Shown here in pieces: positions 54,821 to 64,000 of a stretch of 64,000 nt of DNA. Every line of letters starts with the position of its first letter. The first letter of the stretch is position 1. Under the pieces are notes generated by a model. That model did no database searches. It was given only the letters and a program-made list of their open reading frames with translations, and was not told the DNA's origin. The stretch is from contig JAVGVS010000479.1 of NCBI GenBank assembly GCA_032718565.1, positions 144,817 through 208,816 on the forward strand. Reading direction: 5' to 3'. The stretch is from Distichodus sexfasciatus (Eukaryota > Chordata > Actinopteri > Characiformes > Distichodontidae). The position numbers and the translations under genes are program-made.

Positions 54821-55090
54821 CCGGTGTTCAATTCTACATTTCCAGACGTGTCTCCAGCGGGGCAGACAGAGGAGGAAAAAAACAGCATCAGAAAATTTCA
54901 GAGGCCCTGTGTCACTAACCTCCAACCAATGAGGGTGGGACGGAAGCAGGGTTGCCGTGGCGACGGCCAATCTGAAGTAGGGTGCGTCTTTATTGAAAGT
55001 GACATATTAATAAACTGTAACCTCCCGAGGGTCGTAATCAAGCTTCGATTAAACTGCCTCCTCCTCCTCCTCCTCTCGCTGACAGGGTTT
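54820..55090. promoter_or_regulatory. Candidate regulatory block with X-box and CCAAT
   Basis: Complex island between two purine tracts. GTTGCCGTGGCGAC at 54951-54964 differs from the RFX X-box palindrome GTTGCCATGGCAAC at two positions. CCAAT boxes flank it (CAACCAATGAG near 54923 and GGCCAATCTG near 54965). TTTATTGAAAGTGACATATT and GTAATCAAGCTTCGATTAAA follow. X-box plus CCAAT (NF-Y) spacing is characteristic of RFX-driven control regions. Confidence 0.4.
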
Positions 55091-55240
55091 TCTCTCTATC
55101 TATCTATCTCACTGCTTTCTCTTTCTCTCAGTATCTCTGATGGATTTTGTTACATTTGGAGATGTAAAAAATGTCGCCAGGAAAATGTGACGATGTTTTA
55201 TTAACCCAGCTGCGAAGTTTCTCCTCGGCAGGTCAGACCG
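55090..55240. other. Short gap with TATC/CT repeats
   Basis: CTCTCTATCTATCTATCTC at 55090-55108 and CTTTCTCTTTCTCTC after it; otherwise ordinary. Confidence 0.5.
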
Positions 55241-55870
55241 AGAGGGCGGATCCTAAGGATAGAGAGAATAGAGAGGAGAAAAAGAAGGTGTTGAAGAGAC
55301 TTGGGAGAAGAGAATGATGGAAGACAGGAGGATACTGAGGGGATGTAGGAGAGCAGAAGAGGAGAGCGTAAAAAAAGCTGAGATCAAGTGAGCAGAAAAG
55401 GGTAAGAAAAGAAGAGAAAGGAAAGGAAGAGAAGAAGGAGAGGTGGGAGGGAAAGAGAATGGAAAAGAAGAGAACAGATGGACACAACGGTGGGAAAAGA
55501 GGGGAGATATGGTATAACAATTATACGTGAGAGAAAGAGAATTTTAGTTCATGAGAAGTCATAATACTTAAGACGTACATGAGAGCAGAGAAAACGAGCG
55601 AGAAGAGAAGTGAAGAGATCAATCTGAGCTCCTGAGGGAAGAGAAGAGAAGAGAAGAGAAAGAACAAAAAAAGAGAATAGAAGAAAGGATAAAAGAGGCC
55701 AGGTCAATCTGAGCTCTGAGCTGAGAGTAGAGAAGACGTGAGATGAGAAGAGAAGACAAGAGATGAGATGAGAACAGAAGAGATGAGAAGACAAGAGAAG
55801 AGGAGAGAAGAGGAGAAGAGAATGAAAGCTTGAAGTGTGGTAAAGAAAATAGAATAAAAAGACAATGTTA
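55240..55870. repeat. Second polypurine tract with repeated TCAATCTGAGCT
   Basis: AGAGAAGAGAAG-rich purines for about 600 bp. TCAATCTGAGCT recurs at 55619, 55704 and 55887 (spacings 85 and 183 bp), so part of the tract is built from a unit of about 85-92 bp. Frames on the minus strand are artefacts. Confidence 0.85.
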
Positions 55871-56190
55871 ATGTCGTTAAACCAGTTCAATCTGAGCTCA
55901 TGTCCTCCTTCCACCTCTTCACCTCACTTCCACCTTCTCATTGGCCCAGCTCTGCTCCGGACGACCCTCTTCAGATGAACACTTTGACACATTGCTTGCC
56001 TAAAAGAGAGGTGAGAGAAGAAAAGGCTACAAAAGAGGTAAAAAAGAAAAGAAGTAAATGTAGACATATTTTTCTTACGTTTTTTAAGGAGGACCTGTAA
56101 TTTCACAGATGTTGTACGTGTGTATGTGTGTGTGTGTTTGTGTGGCAACTCAATACGCCACATCACGCTATGAGAACACGCTGATTGTGA
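55870..56190. other. Unannotated gap
   Basis: Mixed sequence with a TG run near 56119-56142. No domain in the short frames. Confidence 0.35.
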
Positions 56191-56194
56191 GGCA

Positions 56195-56600
56195 CTCTTC
56201 CCCGCTCTGTTTGTTTTAATAATTGGCGGCTTTCATGTCACGCTTTCAGCACCTGCGAATCCCTCGCTCGCTCGCCTGCGCAGAAGGACGCTTGTCTCGA
56301 TGCCATTGTGCTAGAACAATGCCCGTCAGGAGCCCACCAATGGGATAAAAGCAGGAAGTGGGCACCGGTGAGGGAAGGTAAACAGAGTCCACTTCCTTTC
56401 TGACCGCCACATTGTTGGACTTTCAGCCTTCGCTAAGAGCTTGCATCACGTCGGGGCATTGTTCAGGAGATTCAAAGCTTCTTACTCAACAAAAAACACT
56501 GAGATGTTGACAAGCCGTGTGGAAGGGCCGGGGGAAGCGGTGGTGTAATGACCAATCAGGAACAAGCATTTTTAATGTCGAACCTTTAGACGTCAGTTGG
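56195..56600. promoter_or_regulatory. Candidate conserved noncoding block with SOX-type palindrome
   Basis: Complex block. CATTGT (56304-56309) and its complement ACAATG (56316-56321), separated by 6 bp, are inverted SOX/HMG-type cores; another ACATTGTTGG lies near 56408. Further motifs: TTTTAATAATTGGCGGC (near 56214), CCACCAATGGGATAAAAGC (CCAAT plus a weak TATA-like ATAAAA, near 56334) and GCACCGGTGAGGG. It could be a promoter; no exon is apparent downstream. Confidence 0.4.
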
Positions 56601-56607
56601 AAGAGGT

Positions 56608-56964
56608 AACCTTTTATGTTCATTCATTATCCAAACTGCTGAATCCCTGTCGGGGTCGTGGGGGCCGGAGCCCAGCCCAGGAACTACAGCGCAAGTCGGG
56701 GACCAACCCTGAGCAGGCACCAACACACCACAGGGCACACTCACACAATCACACCTTACGAGATCAATTTAGAGTGACAAATTAACCTATACTGCATGGT
56801 TTAGGACTGTGGGAGGAAACCGGAGCATCTGGAGGAAACCCAGATGAACACGGGGAGAGCATGCAAACTCCACACAGAAAGACCCTACGACCGACCCGGG
56901 GCTCAAACCCAGGAACTTCTCGCTGTGAGGCGGCAGTGCTAACCACTGTGCCACCATGCAGCCC
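56608..56964 (-). mobile_element. SINE family B, near full-length (tRNA-derived)
   Basis: On the minus strand the head GGGCTGCATGGTGGCACAGT contains an A box (TGGCACAGTGGTTAGCA, 56937-56953) and a B box (GGGTTTGAGCC, 56900-56910), the internal Pol III promoter. The body carries GTTTCCTCCAGATGCTCCGG and AGTCCTAAACCATGC. The tail lies at the left (TTCATTCATTATCCAAAC on plus). More complete than the copy at 16866. Confidence 0.75.
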
Positions 56965-57059
56965 TGTTAGTCCCTGAACGTGCAGCACCAGGTAATGTGT
57001 GTGAAACGAAAGGAAAAAATCGAAATTTTGACTCTTCATTTTTTGTAGCATTTTCATTC

Positions 57060-57178
57060 TATCCAGGAACCGTGCTCCTGGGGTTAAGGGTCTTGCTCAG
57101 GTAACAAAGGTAGGATTTGAACCCATGACCTCTTCATCCAGAGTGTCCTAACCACTAATACACCACCACTCCCAGGGT
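57060..57178 (-). mobile_element. SINE family C fragment (tRNA-derived)
   Basis: On the minus strand: head CTGGGAGTGGTGGTGTATTA with an A-box region (TGGTGTATTAGTGGTTAGGA), B box GGTTCAAATCC (57113-57123), then CTGAGCAAGACCCTTAACCC. That order is typical of another abundant fish SINE. Distinct in sequence from families A and B. Confidence 0.7.
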
Positions 57179-57309
57179 TGAGGCTCTTGAGTCAGCATTC
57201 AGAAACAAAACCCACAATTTTAACATTTTGCAAACTAACACAAGGTTTCAATCAACTGGGAGACTACCAAACATGCCCTAAATCTGAGCAGACAACGTCT
57301 TTGCGACTG

Positions 57310-57366
57310 TTCACTCCCACGCACACACACATATATACACACACACACACACACAAATACACACAA
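57310..57366. repeat. (AC)n microsatellite
   Basis: AC runs interrupted by ATATAT and AAAT. Confidence 0.85.
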
Positions 57367-57520
57367 ATCAGGGTGTTGAGCGTGTGAAGAGTGATCACAC
57401 ACCAGGCTTTGGAGGACACAAGCCCGATACATACTGATGTTGAGGAGGGAGTGTGTTCCTGTCTTACTTGTCAGCTTGTGTGTATGTTAGCTACAGAAGT
57501 ATGGTAATTTAAGACTTGAA
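57366..57520. other. Short gap
   Basis: Ordinary sequence. Nothing recognised. Confidence 0.35.
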
Positions 57521-57539
57521 ACACACACACACACACACA

Positions 57540-57578
<39 letters not shown>

Positions 57579-58291
57579 ATACTTGTTTTACTATCTTTGC
57601 AAGATCTTTCCAGTGTGACCTGGTATAAGTAACGGCAGAGCCACATCCAACTCTAACTTCAAACTCAGTAACCAAGAGCAAATCATGGAATTTTTTTAAT
57701 ATTAATCATTTGTTGTTATGGGGACCAGTCCTCACATACCATAAAATGTTCCAAAAAATCTTAAAAATTAAGAAATTCTAGCTTTTGCTTTCTTTTACAG
57801 GTCAGCCAGGTCCTCACAAGCCCCTAAATATATGAATCCTCACACATGAACACAGAAACACTTGTTTTACGTTGAATTCCATTGAATTCCATTATACACC
57901 CAGGCAGAAGCTTAATTTCAGTAACCAGGAGCAAATCTTCCAAATAAATCATGGAATTTTTAAATAAATCATTTGTTGTTATGGGAACCGGTCCTCATAT
58001 ACCAAAACACCCTGATAAAACTTTTAAAAATTAACATATCCTACTTTGTGCTGTGTTTTATGGAACACATATGTCCTCACAAACCCTAAAACTAACCCTA
58101 ATCCTAACCCCACTAAACTTTAGCAAATATTTTATCTTTTATAATTCAAAAAAATTCTACAAAATGATTTTTACTAATGGGAACCGGTCCTCACATTGCC
58201 ATAATCATAGTTTATCTGATATTTTAGGGGACACACAGAGGTCCTCACAAACTCCCTAAATACCAGAACACACACACACACACACACACAT
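57521..58291 (-). repeat. Three chained diverged GGGGACC-type repeats between (AC)n runs
   Basis: AC runs at 57521-57575 and 58262-58291 bound three successive minus-oriented copies. Anchor ATGGGGACCAGTCCTCAC (57718) recurs as ATGGGAACCGGTCCTCAT (57981) and ATGGGAACCGGTCCTCAC (58177). Each is followed by a second CCTCACAA block. Copy two repeats copy one's start (CACTTGTTTTAC) and CTCAGTAACC/TCAGTAACC block. The third lacks the start and instead contains CTAACCCTAATCCTAACCCC. Confidence 0.75.
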
Positions 58292-58299
58292 TTCAGTCC

Positions 58300-58775
58300 C
58301 CAGTATTTATGAGGCCTGCTGTCTCCTGCAGCTCCTCCTGAGAGTGTGTAATTTGGGGAGGCGGAGAGATGGATGGAGCGCAGACGTCTTCATAAGGAAC
58401 GAAGGAGGAGGAACAAACGACAGAAAACATGCGGCACCAGGTGTGCAATGAATGGGAGAGGATGTGAGCGGAATACGGAGGCTTTTTCACACACACACAC
58501 ACATAATACATGACACACTAATATGTTTTTGTTGCTTTCAAGGAGCTTAACTATTCGGTTAACACACACACACACACACACAGATGTGAGAGGAAGATGG
58601 GGGAGACAGGGATTGTAAATACAGCCACTTTCACACACAAACACACATGCTTTCACACAGAAAGAAACACACACACACACACACACACAAGGAGTTGGAG
58701 ATGACAGAAAACAGGTGGAGCTCCACAGAGACGACTGTAAAACACACCATGCATTTCTGACTGATGTTACATTCA
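58300..58775. repeat. Region with several (AC)n runs
   Basis: AC runs at 58489-58503, 58563-58581, 58637-58649 and 58666-58689, in otherwise complex sequence (58320-58450). Cys/Val frames are artefacts. Confidence 0.7.
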
Positions 58776-58777
58776 TG

Positions 58778-58778
<1 letters not shown>

Positions 58779-58812
<34 letters not shown>

Positions 58813-58892
58813 TAAATGAAATTATTCTTTCATTTCCTCCCAGCTTTCATCCCTCTTTCCATCGCTCTCTCTCTCTCTCTCTCTCTCTCTCA
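58779..58892. repeat. (GA)n / (CT)n inverted pair with nested palindrome
   Basis: (GA)n at 58779-58809 faces (CT)n at 58865-58891, so the two can pair. Nested between them AAATGAA (58814-58820) and TTCATTT (58829-58835) form a second stem with an 8-nt loop. The right spacer is longer than the left, making the structure asymmetric. Confidence 0.8.
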
Positions 58893-58939
58893 GTCTAAAA
58901 CTCACTGTCAACAAGCTAAAAGGACAATGAGGACTGTGT

Positions 58940-59120
58940 GTCAGAGAGAGAGCGAGAGAGAATGTGTGTAGAGAGAGAGACAGACAAAAGAACAAAAGAA
59001 TGTGTGTGTGTGAATGAGATAGGGAGGAAAAAGAAAGAGTGAGAGAGAAAGAAAAAGAAAGAAAGTGTGTAGAGAAACAGAGAGAGAGAACAACAGCGAG
59101 AAGAACGAAAGAAAAAGTTT
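58940..59120. repeat. GA-rich purine stretch
   Basis: AGAGAGAGCGAGAGAGAA and AAAGAAAAAGAAAGAAAG words with short TG interruptions. The Ser/Leu/Phe frame on the minus strand is an artefact. Confidence 0.75.
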
Positions 59121-59392
59121 GTATGTGAATGCGTTTGGACGACAAAAATATATATTTTGGATAATCTTAAATTCTTGTAAAATCTATTACTTATTAAAAT
59201 ATGAATAATGCATTTTAGTGATAGAATTCCCAAACGAACACTTGTTCATTAACAATCAACACACACACACACGTCAAAACTCTCACACTTGAACCCGGGA
59301 GATGAATATTAATGTCCAGTATGTAAGACAAAAATAAAAGGATAAGAAACGATGCCTCATGCCCTCTGGCGCGCGTGTTTAAGCGTGTGTGT

Positions 59393-59428
<36 letters not shown>

Positions 59429-59640
59429 AGTATGCAGAGCCTGTGGACATTTCTGGGAGGTTAACACTGAGGTCTTGTAAAGATCAAATCTTGGACATCT
59501 TGTTGAATCTTTTAAAGCTCTGGACTTGCCATGTTGCTGAAATTACACACACACACACACGGACCCACACATACAACCACACACACACACCTTAAACAGT
59601 TTATATACTATGGTACTATAGAGCATCACCGATGCTTAGT
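59120..59640. repeat. Mixed stretch with (TG)n and (AC)n
   Basis: TG run at 59384-59427 and AC runs at 59260-59272, 59546-59561 and 59578-59590. The rest is ordinary. Confidence 0.7.
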
Positions 59641-59644
59641 TTTT

Positions 59645-60353
59645 GTTAAATTTTGTTACAAATCTTAGCTAATTACAGCTAATTTGGTGGCGTAACATTT
59701 AGGGAGTTGGGACCAGTAAAGGTACCACTGAGCTACTCATCAGCAAGGAACTGTCCTCAAGCACTGCTCCCTCCTGGGCGCTGCCAAAAAAATACCTGCC
59801 CACTGCTCCTTCATGATCGGGCCAAATTCATGTGTCACATTTGGAGTGCTGTGCTGTGTTCACAGTGATAAATAAGTTAGCTACACTACAGCTAACTACA
59901 AAATGATTTAAAACATTAAACATGACTCATAAGTTCCAATTAAATGTCAAACAGTCAGAATTTTTGCAAACTTTAGTAGTATTTTTCATATGTTATTTTA
60001 GGACATATCACGTTTTAATGTGATTATATTCGAGATGTAAACCTGAACATTTTTGATGTGATATTTTTCAGATTTTGTGTTCCTACAAAATAATTTTCAC
60101 ATTTTAACTTGGCGTTTTCATGTTCTAAGATGTGAATTTACGTTCAATTTACGTACATGAATTTACATACGTTCAAACACAATATTGTTTTACTTGTATA
60201 ATGCAATACAATTTTAGGCTTTTGTGAGTTTTTACACCTTCTTATGTCATATATTTTTTAATTTTTTTGTTACAGTTTACTAGCAATGCACTTCTATAAG
60301 AAGCTACAGTTTTTATAAGCCAAAACTCATGGTTTACTAGCTACCTAGCACTG
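59645..60353. mobile_element. AGCTAC-type hAT-like element interrupted by a SINE
   Basis: Ends at 60353 with, on the minus strand, CAGTGCTAGGTAGCTAGTAA, the same terminal type as the element at 16038. Internal TAGCTAATTACAGCTAAT (59665) and AGTTAGCTACACTACAGCTA (59875) are separated by a SINE A copy, which therefore inserted into the element. Confidence 0.55.
59683..59872 (+). mobile_element. SINE family A copy nested in AGCTAC element
   Basis: TTGGTGGCGTAACATTTAGG, GTAAAGGTACCACTGAGC, CAAGCACTGCTCCCTCCTGG, CCCACTGCTCCTTCATGATC and a tail close to TGTGTTCACAGTGATAAAT follow the order of the full copy at 17585-17822. The B-box segment is deleted (GGGAGTTGGGACCAG). Confidence 0.7.
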
Positions 60354-60359
60354 TTTGTT

Positions 60360-60515
60360 GCGATTTATGTTCCTGCCAACTAGCAGCGGGAGAACTCCTT
60401 TCTCACTCCTTTCTCTGAGCCAGCGAGTTCATCCGTCTCTCACTCTCACGAGGGACGCTAATCGTTGCAGCGTTCGCCATGATCGGCTAGCCTGTCAGTA
60501 ACACCCAAACACGCC

Positions 60516-60549
<34 letters not shown>

Positions 60550-60590
60550 GAATATGGCAGGCGTTTTTAAAAGCTTGCCCTGAAGCCAAC
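60360..60590. other. Complex block with (CA)n
   Basis: CpG-bearing sequence (CGTTGCAGCGTTCGCCATGA near 60461) followed by a CA run at 60513-60543. Confidence 0.35.
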
Positions 60591-60935
60591 CCCGTGCACA
60601 TCTCTCTTGACAGACTTTTGCGTGAACGTGAAGATGTCGGCCGCTGCTAGTCGCCCCGAGAGTCGCTAGCTGCCAGACGTGGTCTCAAAACAGACATCGA
60701 GTCTGGAACAGGCGCCTCCGCGGACCGACTCTTTATCCTCGCGGGATACAGGTTGCGGCGGCGGATACCGCCAGTCGCGCGAGAACGCCGGCGCCTCCGC
60801 CGCTGCCGATTTGAAAGGTGTAAGAGTTTTAATGAGGTTTCCTTTTGCGCTTGCCAATGTGCGAAGTCATCGCGGTCGTTTAGAGAGGGGGGAGTCATCC
60901 TCGCTTCACCTGCATCGTTAGCCATGTTGCACCAG
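60590..60935. promoter_or_regulatory. CpG-rich block, possible CpG island
   Basis: The densest CpG in the window: TGTCGGCCGCTGCTAGTCGC, GGCGCCTCCGCGGACCGAC, CGCGAGAACGCCGGCGCCTC. On the minus strand an ATG in strong context (AACATGG, at 60923-60921) opens a frame through it to 60647 (92 codons from that ATG, Arg-rich middle RQRRRRRRSR) with no domain I recognise. On plus, frames are equally open. It could be a promoter, an unknown first exon or a GC-rich repeat. Confidence 0.4.
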
Positions 60936-61285
60936 CTAACAGCAAGTTTTCTCTCCACACTTTTAAATAACTTTGCACTCAGGGTGAATTTTGGTAAATT
61001 TTGCTAATTGGATCTTGGGCACCGACGAACAACAAAGTTGGAGACGTTTCTCTCGTTAGCGTTATGTGAAATGATCCGTTATTCGAATATTATCAGTGCC
61101 CAGCAGAGGATGAATTCCACCTCCTCAATCTGGGAAGTCCGACATTTTTAGAGGCCAAGTCTTTGGAAGTCATGGGCAGCTACTGCATTTACGCATATGT
61201 CTACCACATCGCATAGCAGCTTAACACTTAACACGTTAAGAATTCAATTTATTGAATTTATTAAACACCATAACAGACAATACCA
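60935..61285. other. Unannotated stretch
   Basis: Mixed sequence. GGGAAGTCCGACATTTTTAG at about 61130 recalls dispersed fish sequence but is too short to assign. Confidence 0.3.
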
Positions 61286-61289
61286 ACCA

Positions 61290-62530
61290 ACCAGTTAAAA
61301 TAAATGAACAACAAACAAACATGCTAAAGGATGAGAATTAACAAACAATATGAACGAACAATGCCAACATATCTATCATTCAATGAGAATGAATGAACAG
61401 TACAAACGAACAATACGAACAAACGAGTCATTGGATGAGACAGAATGAACAACAAACGAGCAAACGAGTCACTGGATGAGACAGAATGAACAACAAACGA
61501 GCAAACGAGTCACTGGATGAGACAGAATGAACAACAAACAAGCAAACGAGTCACTGGATGAGAGAGAATGAACAACCAACGAACAATACTAGTGAAGGAG
61601 TCACGCAAAGAGAACGAACAAATTGGGTGGGATAGAATGAACAACAAACAAGCAAACGAGTCACTGGATGAGATAGAATGAACAGCAAACGAGGAAACGA
61701 GTCACTGGATGAGATAGAATGAATGACAAACGAGCAAACGAGTCACTGGGTGAGATAGAATGAACAACAAACAAGCAAACGAGTCATTGGATGAGATAGA
61801 ATGAACAACAAACAAGCAAACGAGTCATTGGATGCGATAGAATGAACAACAAACAAGCAAACGAGTCATTGGATGAGATAGAATGAACAACAAACAAGCA
61901 AACGAGTCATTGGATGCGATAGAATGAACAACAAACAAGCAAACGAGTCATTGGATGAGATAGAATGAACAACGAACGAACAATACGAGTGAAGGAGTCA
62001 CGCAAAGGGAATGAGCAAATTGGATGAGATAGAATGAACAACAAACGAGCAAACGATTCACTGGATGAGATAGAATGAACAACAAACGAGCAAACGAGTC
62101 ACTGGATGAGATAGAATGAACAACAAACAAGCCAACGAGTCATTGGATGAGATAGAATGAACAACAAATGAGCAAACGAGTCACTGGATGACAATGAATG
62201 AACAACGAACAAACAATACGAGTGAAGGAGTCACGCAAAGGGAACAAACAAATAAATGAACAATATGAACAAACAAGTCACTTGATGAAAACGAATGAAC
62301 AATGAGCAAACAACATGAACGAACGATTCGCTCAGTGCGACTGAATGAACAATGAATGAAGCATACAAACAAACAAGTCACTTGATGAGAATGAATGAAC
62401 AACAAATGGACATTATGAGTAATCGAGTCACTTAAGGAGAATGAATGAAGAAGGAATGAACAATACAAACAAACGAATCACTCAATGAGAATTAATGAAC
62501 AACGAACAAACAGCACGAATGAATGAATCA
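61290..62530. repeat. 41-bp minisatellite (GCAAACGAGTCATTGGATGA)
   Basis: Core array about 61410-62200 with unit GCAAACGAGTCACTGGATGA + GATAGAATGAACAACAAACA (41 bp; anchors CGAGTCATT at 61821 and 61862). Flanks are more diverged (AATGAACAACGAACAA words). A variant segment GTGAAGGAGTCACGCAAAG breaks the array at 61592, 61989 and 62222. Minus-strand frames of Ser/Phe/Leu/Val are artefacts. Confidence 0.9.
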
Positions 62531-62725
62531 CTATTATCACGTTATTAAATAGTTTTACAGTATCAATGATATACTGAAGGTAGTAACAGATTAATAGATT
62601 TCCTGCAGGCGGAAGTGTGTGAGGAAGTGTGTTTGGGGGTGTGTCGGTGTTCGCTGCTCGACCTGCCTTGAGACTCACCAAGGAAAAAGCTGACCTGGGA
62701 GATGAGTGTTGAACATATGCCTCTG
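62530..62725. other. Short gap
   Basis: Ordinary sequence; nothing recognised. Confidence 0.35.
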
Positions 62726-62732
62726 ATGTGCT

Positions 62733-62830
62733 TCGGTGTGTGTGTGTTGGGTGTGTGTGTGTGAGAAAGATGCTGGGATGCTTGGCGCTTCCTCAGTCAG
62801 CAGATGTGCTTGATGTGTGTGTGTGTGGGA
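62733..62830. repeat. (TG)n runs
   Basis: TG runs at 62737-62762 and 62813-62828. Confidence 0.85.
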
Positions 62831-62919
62831 GTGTGAGCCAGCAGACAAACATTACTGCTCTCGTTTATCTGTCAAGGTCCAGACTACAGAACAACACAGG
62901 CTCACACTCGCTTTTCTTA

Positions 62920-63285
62920 TCCCTCTCTCTCTCTCTCTCTCTCTGTCTCTACCCAGCATCTCTCTCTATTGCTGTATCAATATTTGGTATATTTCACCCT
63001 CTTTTTCTCGTTTCAGCATCTCTCTCTCTCTTTCTAGCTTCCTCTTTCCCTCTCATTCTCTCCTCCTATCCCTCTTTTACCTTCTCTTCCTATGCTTATC
63101 CTGTCTGTCGCGCATTCTTTCTTTCCCTTTCTCCCTCTTTCTCTTTTGCCTCTCCTTCCACCTCTTTTTGTTTCCACCCCCCTCTCTCTTTCTCTTTTCT
63201 CTCTGCCTCTCGTTCCTTCTCCCTTTCTCCACTCTCTTTCTTCTCATCTCTCTTTTCCTTCTCTCTCTGTCTCTCTCGGAGAGAA
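62920..63285. repeat. Polypyrimidine tract
   Basis: CTCT/TTTCTC-rich with (CT)n at 62923-62945. Ser/Leu/Phe frames up to 210 codons and the Arg/Lys/Glu frame on the minus strand are artefacts. Confidence 0.9.
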
Positions 63286-63660
63286 GCAGCTCACTTGTAA
63301 TCTCAAATGACATATTATTTATGCTAGTTGATCTCTCCCTTCATTTCGCCCTCTCTCTCAGGCAAGGTGTTTTATTCGAGTGGATGATCAGGGTCATGGT
63401 TGAGTCCGTGCTCCTTGTCCCCTGGCGTAGTTTGACATTTACCCGTTGACGCCAGACGCTCAGCACGGCCAGGCCTCGTAGCAATGAGGCGTGCGCTACC
63501 GAATGCTAGCTGGCTTTATTTATTCAGCAGTGGAGCTGAATCGAGACTGAAACGAGACTGATATGTTGATGCTGGTGTGGTTTGTAGAATTTGAGCTTGA
63601 CGTTCTGCAAATATAGCGGCATTTGAGATCAACTTTATCTTGAGAAGAGAAATCAGCGTT
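63285..63660. promoter_or_regulatory. Candidate conserved noncoding block
   Basis: Complex island between pyrimidine and purine tracts: CTTGTAATCTCAAATGACAT, ATTATTTATGCTAGTTGATC, GACGCCAGACGCTCAGCACG, GCTGGCTTTATTTATTCAGC (near 63510). No exon is evident. Confidence 0.4.
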
Positions 63661-63686
63661 TTAGAAAGTGAAGAGACACAAAATAA

Positions 63687-64000
63687 GTGAGAGAGAGAGA
63701 GAGAGAGAGAGAGGCTGACTAGAGAGAGGGAGATGCTGAGGAGAGAGAATAGAGAGATGCTGAGGAGAGAAAGATGCTGAGGAGAGAGAGAGAGAGCGAG
63801 AGAGATGATGAAGAGAGTGATGGAGAGATGTTGAGGTGAAAGAGAGATGCTGAAGAGAGAGAGATGTTGAGGAGAGAGATGCTGATGAGAGAGATGCTGA
63901 GGAGAGGGAGAGAGAGGGATGCTGAACAGAGAGAGAGATACTGCAGAGAAAGAGATGCTGAAGAGAGAGCGATGCTGAGGAGAGAGAGAGAGAGAGAGAG
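63687..64000. repeat. GAGAGATGCTGAG purine minisatellite, runs off the window
   Basis: (GA)n at 63688-63712, then at least a dozen copies of GAGAGATGCTGAGGAGA with lengths of about 14-30 bp, continuing to the window edge. Confidence 0.9.

Noticed and set aside
54728..55204. 158-codon plus frame through the X-box block
   Set aside because: It begins in a purine tract (Lys/Glu/Arg-rich) and ends in Leu/Ser-rich simple sequence; the middle is better explained as regulatory DNA.
61410..62200. CRISPR-like spaced repeats
   Set aside because: The 41-bp units are contiguous with no unique spacers, and the genome is eukaryotic. It is a minisatellite.

Overview
The window reads as vertebrate nuclear DNA, most likely from a ray-finned (teleost) fish. 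Four things point there: very dense microsatellites and minisatellites; tRNA-derived SINEs of fish type; fish-type terminal-inverted-repeat DNA elements (a hAT copy with a broken BED zinc-finger reading frame, a TA-flanked pogo-like MITE, and a MITE with GGCCATGTCCAC ends); and three or more copies of a TG-flanked repeat with GGGGACC and CCTCACAA blocks. There is no bacterial or viral gene organisation. Nearly all long open frames lie in simple repeats (poly-Ser/Leu, His/Thr, Ile/Tyr/Leu) and are not genes.

Protein coding: I found no complete host gene. The best candidate exon is on the minus strand at 5027-5233: ATG in good context, 69 codons, ending at a consensus GTGAGT donor. I do not recognise the product. 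A weaker minus-strand frame at 18048-18254 starts like a secretory signal peptide. The only recognisable protein remnant is the BED zinc finger of a hAT transposase at 32985-33242, broken by frameshifts.

Layout: 1-11 kb is AT-rich and holds candidate regulatory blocks, a degenerate GTCAGAATTCTGAC array and mobile-element fragments. 11-21 kb has pyrimidine tracts, two GGGGACC repeats, three SINE copies, a GGCCATGTCCAC MITE and a 1.1 kb array of 21-bp units. 21-31 kb alternates complex blocks with an ACTAATTTACT array, a CAT/TTC array and a LINE tail. 31-40 kb has a duplicated segment about 4.2 kb apart, the hAT copy, a GATA/GACA/GGAT array and a CAGTCC minisatellite. 40-52 kb has a GAT/GGA array and AT-rich DNA. 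52-64 kb has the pogo-like MITE, kilobase-scale purine tracts, further SINEs, three chained GGGGACC repeats, a CpG-rich block and a 41-bp minisatellite.

Between the repeats lie about twenty complex, non-repetitive blocks of 200-600 bp. Several carry recognisable factor motifs (TCF/LEF, octamer, AP-1, RFX X-box, ZNF143-like). They look like candidate conserved noncoding elements, and the window resembles a gene desert or a large intron. That reading is inference; only cross-species alignment would test it.
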